From a virus, in the IMG/VR virus record IMGVR_UViG_3300027728_000079, positions 1-26,001 of that record: a stretch of DNA of 26,001 bases. One strand, 5' to 3'. Each line of letters begins with the position of its first letter. The first letter of the stretch is position 1. Below, piece after piece: positions 23,303-26,001 of the stretch. A program made the translations under genes and the position numbers. The notes under the pieces are model-generated. The model was given only the letters and a program-made list of their open reading frames with translations, made no database searches and had not been told where the DNA came from.

Positions 23303-23808
23303 CTTACCAACGTCACCCTCCCCAAATCTCTTAATTTCAAACCCGTAATTGTAGTGTAGTCGCAAGTGTAAACGTACACGCCGCCCATAAATTCACCACC
23401 ATCCCATTCACTCACACCTTCAAATATTACTTGCCCTTCCCGTGTAAAAATCCTTATCATATCTATTGTAATATTTTCTCCAACGGGAATCCAAGTTTTA
23501 TTCGTCCCGTCTGGCACAAATGCATTCGGGGCGTAGTAAGTCCACTCTTTGCAATTGTCGACAAATAGAATACGTTTATCAATTGATGTGCATCCGTATT
23601 CATTTGTAATCTCCAACTCCACAATAAAACTACCTTCACGATTAACTACTAATGTTGCATCTTGTTCGGTACTTATAAATCCATCTACATTCCAATTGTA
23701 CCCGTATGCAGTTTGAGTAGTAAGATTTATTATTATATCCTTGTCGCAGTAGTTAATCTGTGCAATAATTGAGTAACATAAAAAAAGCAGCACAAGGGTT
23801 ATTCTCAT
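23299..23808 (-). CDS. Short exported protein with T9SS type B (gliding-motility) sorting domain
   Basis: This 169-aa protein has a signal peptide (MRITLVLLFLCYSIIAQ), a PKD-like domain (about residues 20-86) and a complete C-terminal type B sorting domain (about 91-169). The conserved parts are PNAFVPDG (94-101), IRIFTREGQVIFEG (118-131), WDG (135-137), GGVYVY (142-147) and GRVTLVR (163-169). In Bacteroidota this domain directs export through the type IX secretion system to the cell surface. The protein consists of little more than the domain. A -7 element (TAAATTTG, 23813-23820) ends four bases before its ATG, so it can be expressed without the genes upstream. Confidence 0.85.
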   Translation of the reverse strand: MRITLVLLFLCYSIIAQINYCDKDIIINLTTQTAYGYNWNVDGFISTEQDATLVVNREGSFIVELEITNEYGCTSIDKRILFVDNCKEWTYYAPNAFVPDGTNKTWIPVGENITIDMIRIFTREGQVIFEGVSEWDGGEFMGGVYVYTCDYTTITGLKLRDLGRVTLVR

Positions 23809-23812
23809 GCTA

Positions 23813-23820
23813 CAAATTTA
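23813..23820 (-). promoter_or_regulatory. -7 promoter element before the T9SS-B gene
   Basis: On the minus strand TAAATTTG ends four bases before the ATG at 23808. This matches the -7 element and spacing at the nuclease and terminase genes. No clear TTG at the -33 distance was seen. Confidence 0.5.
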
Positions 23821-23834
23821 ATCCAAAAAAGTTA

Positions 23835-24164
23835 CTATAATGTTAATTCTTTGCCCGTTAAAGCAAAATAAAGGTTTTGAAAAGTATGAACGTATTCGCA
23901 CATTATTTCCATTTTATTAATCCATATATAAACCTTTTGAAAATTTACAGATTCATCGGAGGAGAATTTTAAATACCTATATTTTAAATGCAACCATGCG
24001 TTATCTTCATCAAATATATCTTTTACAAACCCTAACTTTAATAACCATTCTTCATTAATTTGAATTGGTTTACACTAACTTCTTATAGTATTTGGGGTTG
24101 CTTTTGTAATGATTCCATTATTATCAAAATAATTTCCTACTCTTAATTCATTTGCTTGTATCAT
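23835..24164 (-). pseudogene. Conserved small phage gene interrupted by an in-frame TAG
   Basis: Reading from the ATG at 24164 gives MIQANELRVGNYF..., the start of a small protein family common in Bacteroidota phages and mobile elements. It then meets TAG at codon 30 (24077-24075). The same frame continues with CKPIQINEEWLLKLGF, a helical stretch and the typical ending YVHTFQNLYFALTGKELTL, to a TAG at 23837-23835. Both halves fit one 109-residue gene, so the stop is a lesion or sequence error. TAG ends other genes here (for example the capsid gene), which argues against recoding. Function of the family is not known to me. Confidence 0.75.
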
Positions 24165-24174
24165 GGTCTTATTT

Positions 24175-24441
24175 TTAATTACACACCGCCACAACACACG
24201 CAATAACACCAAATGCAAGCCCTATTACAAACCAAGTGAAGCTGAAATATGATTTTTGTAAGGGTGGGATGTCTTTGATGTTTTTGTTGGCACGTACTAA
24301 AGCCTCTTTTAATACAGTTCTTGTAAATTGAAAAGGTAAAATTCTACCATCTTCAAGTTTTATGTAGGTTGTTTGATATTGTAAGCCCGCACCAAACTCG
24401 TGATGCTTGTTCTCGATTGTTTTTAATTCGCCTTGTTTCAT
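24175..24441 (-). CDS. Small tail-anchored membrane protein
   Basis: This 88-aa protein has a soluble N-terminal part of about 65 residues (ELKTIENKHHEFGAGLQYQTTYIKL...) and one C-terminal membrane segment (SFTWFVIGLAFGVIACVVAV, about 67-86), so it is probably inserted with most of its mass in the cytoplasm. The family is not recognised. It lies between the propeller-like gene and the interrupted gene with gaps of 19 and 10 bases, as in an operon. Confidence 0.7.
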   Translation of the reverse strand: MKQGELKTIENKHHEFGAGLQYQTTYIKLEDGRILPFQFTRTVLKEALVRANKNIKDIPPLQKSYFSFTWFVIGLAFGVIACVVAVCN

Positions 24442-24460
24442 TTTATATAAATTTAGTTAT

Positions 24461-25930
24461 TTAAAAGCCTATAATACCTGCGAGTATCCCCCCACTAACA
24501 TTTACAATCTGAACCCTACTTGTCGTTTCACAATCACAAATCCTTTCCAAAGTAACTGAATGATTTCCGTTTGGCAAATTAACAGTTACATTAAGTCCAT
24601 TAGCAACACCAAAACTACCTATCCATCTATACGTGCAAGGCTCAAAACAAGTGCGAGGAACAGCGTTTAAATTAGCTTGAGCGCAAGAAGATGTGTAAGT
24701 AAATGGTAACATTGCGGGCCGTGTGTATGGCATTGAAATATTTTGCAGACCAAACATAGTGTTTCCGTTTGCAATTGCAGCGTTGAAAACAAAATTACAA
24801 CCTACTCCTGGGGTTAATGGATTGTTGATTCGTGCAATGTCTGTATTGTTTCCGCGTGAAATGTAAATGCGTCCGTCGTCTGCATACCAACCTGTTCCAA
24901 GACTCGCAACAGTCTGAGGCGTTGAACCAACTTGTGTTATTGTTCCTGTACAAACATTAATTTGCCTTACTGCTCCATTGTTTGAAAAGGTGTAAAGTAA
25001 GTTCTCAGCAAACTTTGAATCGTAAACACCATTTATAGTATAGTTATTTTGAAATGTTACTACTCCCGTTGACTTGTTAAAGCCGTAAGTTTCAATTTGA
25101 TTTACTCCATAGTAACAAACTGCGAATCTATTGCCGTCTAAATGAAAACCAAGTGTACCTTGTGATCCGTTTGCGCCTCCATTTAGTCCTGCACTACTTA
25201 TGATTGCTGGACCTAATCCGCCTGCTGTTAATGGGTAAGCGTAGAAATTAGTTGATTGAAAACGCTTAGTTACAATCCATGTCGTGTCGCCGCCGCAAGT
25301 AGTTACAGCACTTACCGATTCGCGCATATTAAAAGCCGCATTTAAAGCAACGTTTTTTACTGCTGTAACGGCCCCTAAACCTCCATTAAGTGTCATGTCA
25401 ATTACGCTGTATGCCAAAGGTGCTAATCCCATTTGACCAAGTGTAAATAAATACAAAATATTTGGCGTGTTTGGTTGATCAACTATTAAAGCTGATTGCG
25501 TTGTGGAATTGCTGCCCGTTAAAAAGTTTCCATTTGGCATTGCGTTATTGTTCCTATCGTATGCCGTTAGACCATCGCTGTAAGCAAGTATTTGACCTGC
25601 GGCATTTGATAGGCAACTTGTACCCTCAATGGTATTAATTGCGCCAAATTGAAATGCTGCGGGAGGGTTGAGCCTTACGTTACGCCCAAATGTCCAGTTT
25701 TGGTTTTGGGCGGTGCAGAATAAGGGCAATAAAAACAGCACTAGAAATACTTTAGATTGAAGCCATTTAACAGTTCTTAAATACCTTCTTAATTGCTTAA
25801 ATCCTTTGCTACTTACTTTAAATTCAGCGTTACTATTAAAAGCTGGATAATAAAATGAAGCATAACCAAAATTATAAACTTCAACTTTAAAACCATCAAC
25901 TTCTATTTCTCTTATGTTAATGTTTGCCAT
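24461..25930 (-). CDS. Exported beta-propeller-like protein of the Bacteroidota gliding/PKD family
   Basis: This 489-aa protein has an N-terminal extension (1-58), a hydrophobic signal-like segment ending TAQ (about 60-75), and then a mature part that opens like Bacteroidota surface proteins usually found ahead of PKD and type B sorting domains. The characteristic parts are NWTFGRNVRL (78-87), EGTSCLSNAAGQILAYSDG (102-120), MPNG (131-134) and TTQSALIV (143-150). About five beta-propeller-like repeats follow, then a short PKD-like end (about 430-489). There is no sorting domain. The signal segment lies 60 residues from the start, and no in-frame start codon lies nearer, so the fused N-terminus is odd. 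Host-surface change or adhesion is inferred. Confidence 0.75.
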   Translation of the reverse strand: MANINIREIEVDGFKVEVYNFGYASFYYPAFNSNAEFKVSSKGFKQLRRYLRTVKWLQSKVFLVLFLLPLFCTAQNQNWTFGRNVRLNPPAAFQFGAINTIEGTSCLSNAAGQILAYSDGLTAYDRNNNAMPNGNFLTGSNSTTQSALIVDQPNTPNILYLFTLGQMGLAPLAYSVIDMTLNGGLGAVTAVKNVALNAAFNMRESVSAVTTCGGDTTWIVTKRFQSTNFYAYPLTAGGLGPAIISSAGLNGGANGSQGTLGFHLDGNRFAVCYYGVNQIETYGFNKSTGVVTFQNNYTINGVYDSKFAENLLYTFSNNGAVRQINVCTGTITQVGSTPQTVASLGTGWYADDGRIYISRGNNTDIARINNPLTPGVGCNFVFNAAIANGNTMFGLQNISMPYTRPAMLPFTYTSSCAQANLNAVPRTCFEPCTYRWIGSFGVANGLNVTVNLPNGNHSVTLERICDCETTSRVQIVNVSGGILAGIIGF

Positions 25931-26001
25931 TCTGATTAGTTTTTAGTGTTGGTTTTGGGGGTTATTAATTGTACATTTTATTTACAAAACTTTCGGTTTA
26001 T

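Noticed and set aside
23835-24164. Stop codon reassignment of TAG
   Set aside because: TAG ends several intact genes in the window, including the capsid and portal genes, without any run-on coding sequence. The single TAG in one small gene is better explained by mutation or error.
1-26001. tRNA and rRNA genes, integrase, transposase
   Set aside because: I looked for cloverleaf-like sequence, recombinase and transposase motifs and saw none, but short or unusual tRNAs could be missed by eye.

Overview
The window looks like part of the late region of a tailed, siphovirus-type phage (or a prophage of one) that infects a Bacteroidota host, probably a flavobacterium-like or chitinophaga-like organism. 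The evidence is: AT-rich DNA; promoters of the Bacteroidota type (TAnnTTTG, often with a TTG about 21-23 bp upstream); start codons preceded by A-rich sequence instead of Shine-Dalgarno sites; a dense run of packaging, tail and head genes; and minus-strand genes with type IX secretion system (T9SS) protein domains. I see no integrase, repressor, replication gene, endolysin or tRNA, so the lifestyle is open.

Layout. 1-475 is non-coding: a terminator, an 18-bp palindrome, and an array of GACAGAT elements arranged symmetrically around a very AT-rich core (candidate origin, operator array or packaging site). 476-1043 holds a VRR-NUC nuclease and a small unknown gene, followed by a strong hairpin terminator and perhaps a short RNA. 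1176-2899 encodes the small and large terminase subunits. 2896-10356 is the tail region: two small proteins, a tail-assembly-chaperone locus with a probable -1 ribosomal frameshift, the tape measure protein, and two large distal tail proteins, the second with two jelly-roll-like modules. 10500-11048 is a separately promoted and terminated structural gene, possibly the tail tube. 11103-12690 is a glycosyltransferase, a SAM methyltransferase and a tiny Lys/Cys-rich protein. 12692-17910 is the head region: portal, MuF-like head protein, an unknown 96-aa protein, scaffold-like protein and major capsid protein. 18105-20210 holds connector or tail-completion proteins. 20218-22344 is an appendage protein with 18 tandem 10/11-residue repeats, followed by a small holin-like membrane protein.

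At 22594/22595 the virion operon meets a convergent minus-strand module (25930 to 22595) with no gap. That module encodes an exported beta-propeller-like protein of the gliding-motility type, a small membrane protein, a conserved small gene broken by an in-frame TAG, a short exported protein with a T9SS type B sorting domain, and a second exported protein with a type A-like ending. These look like host-style surface proteins carried by the phage, and they are the most unusual part of the window.

The genes fit one programme: package DNA (terminase), build head and tail, decorate or modify virion or host (glycosyltransferase and methyltransferase), bind the host (jelly-roll and repeat proteins), and possibly change the host surface through its own type IX secretion. 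All assignments come from reading motifs by eye; no database search was run.
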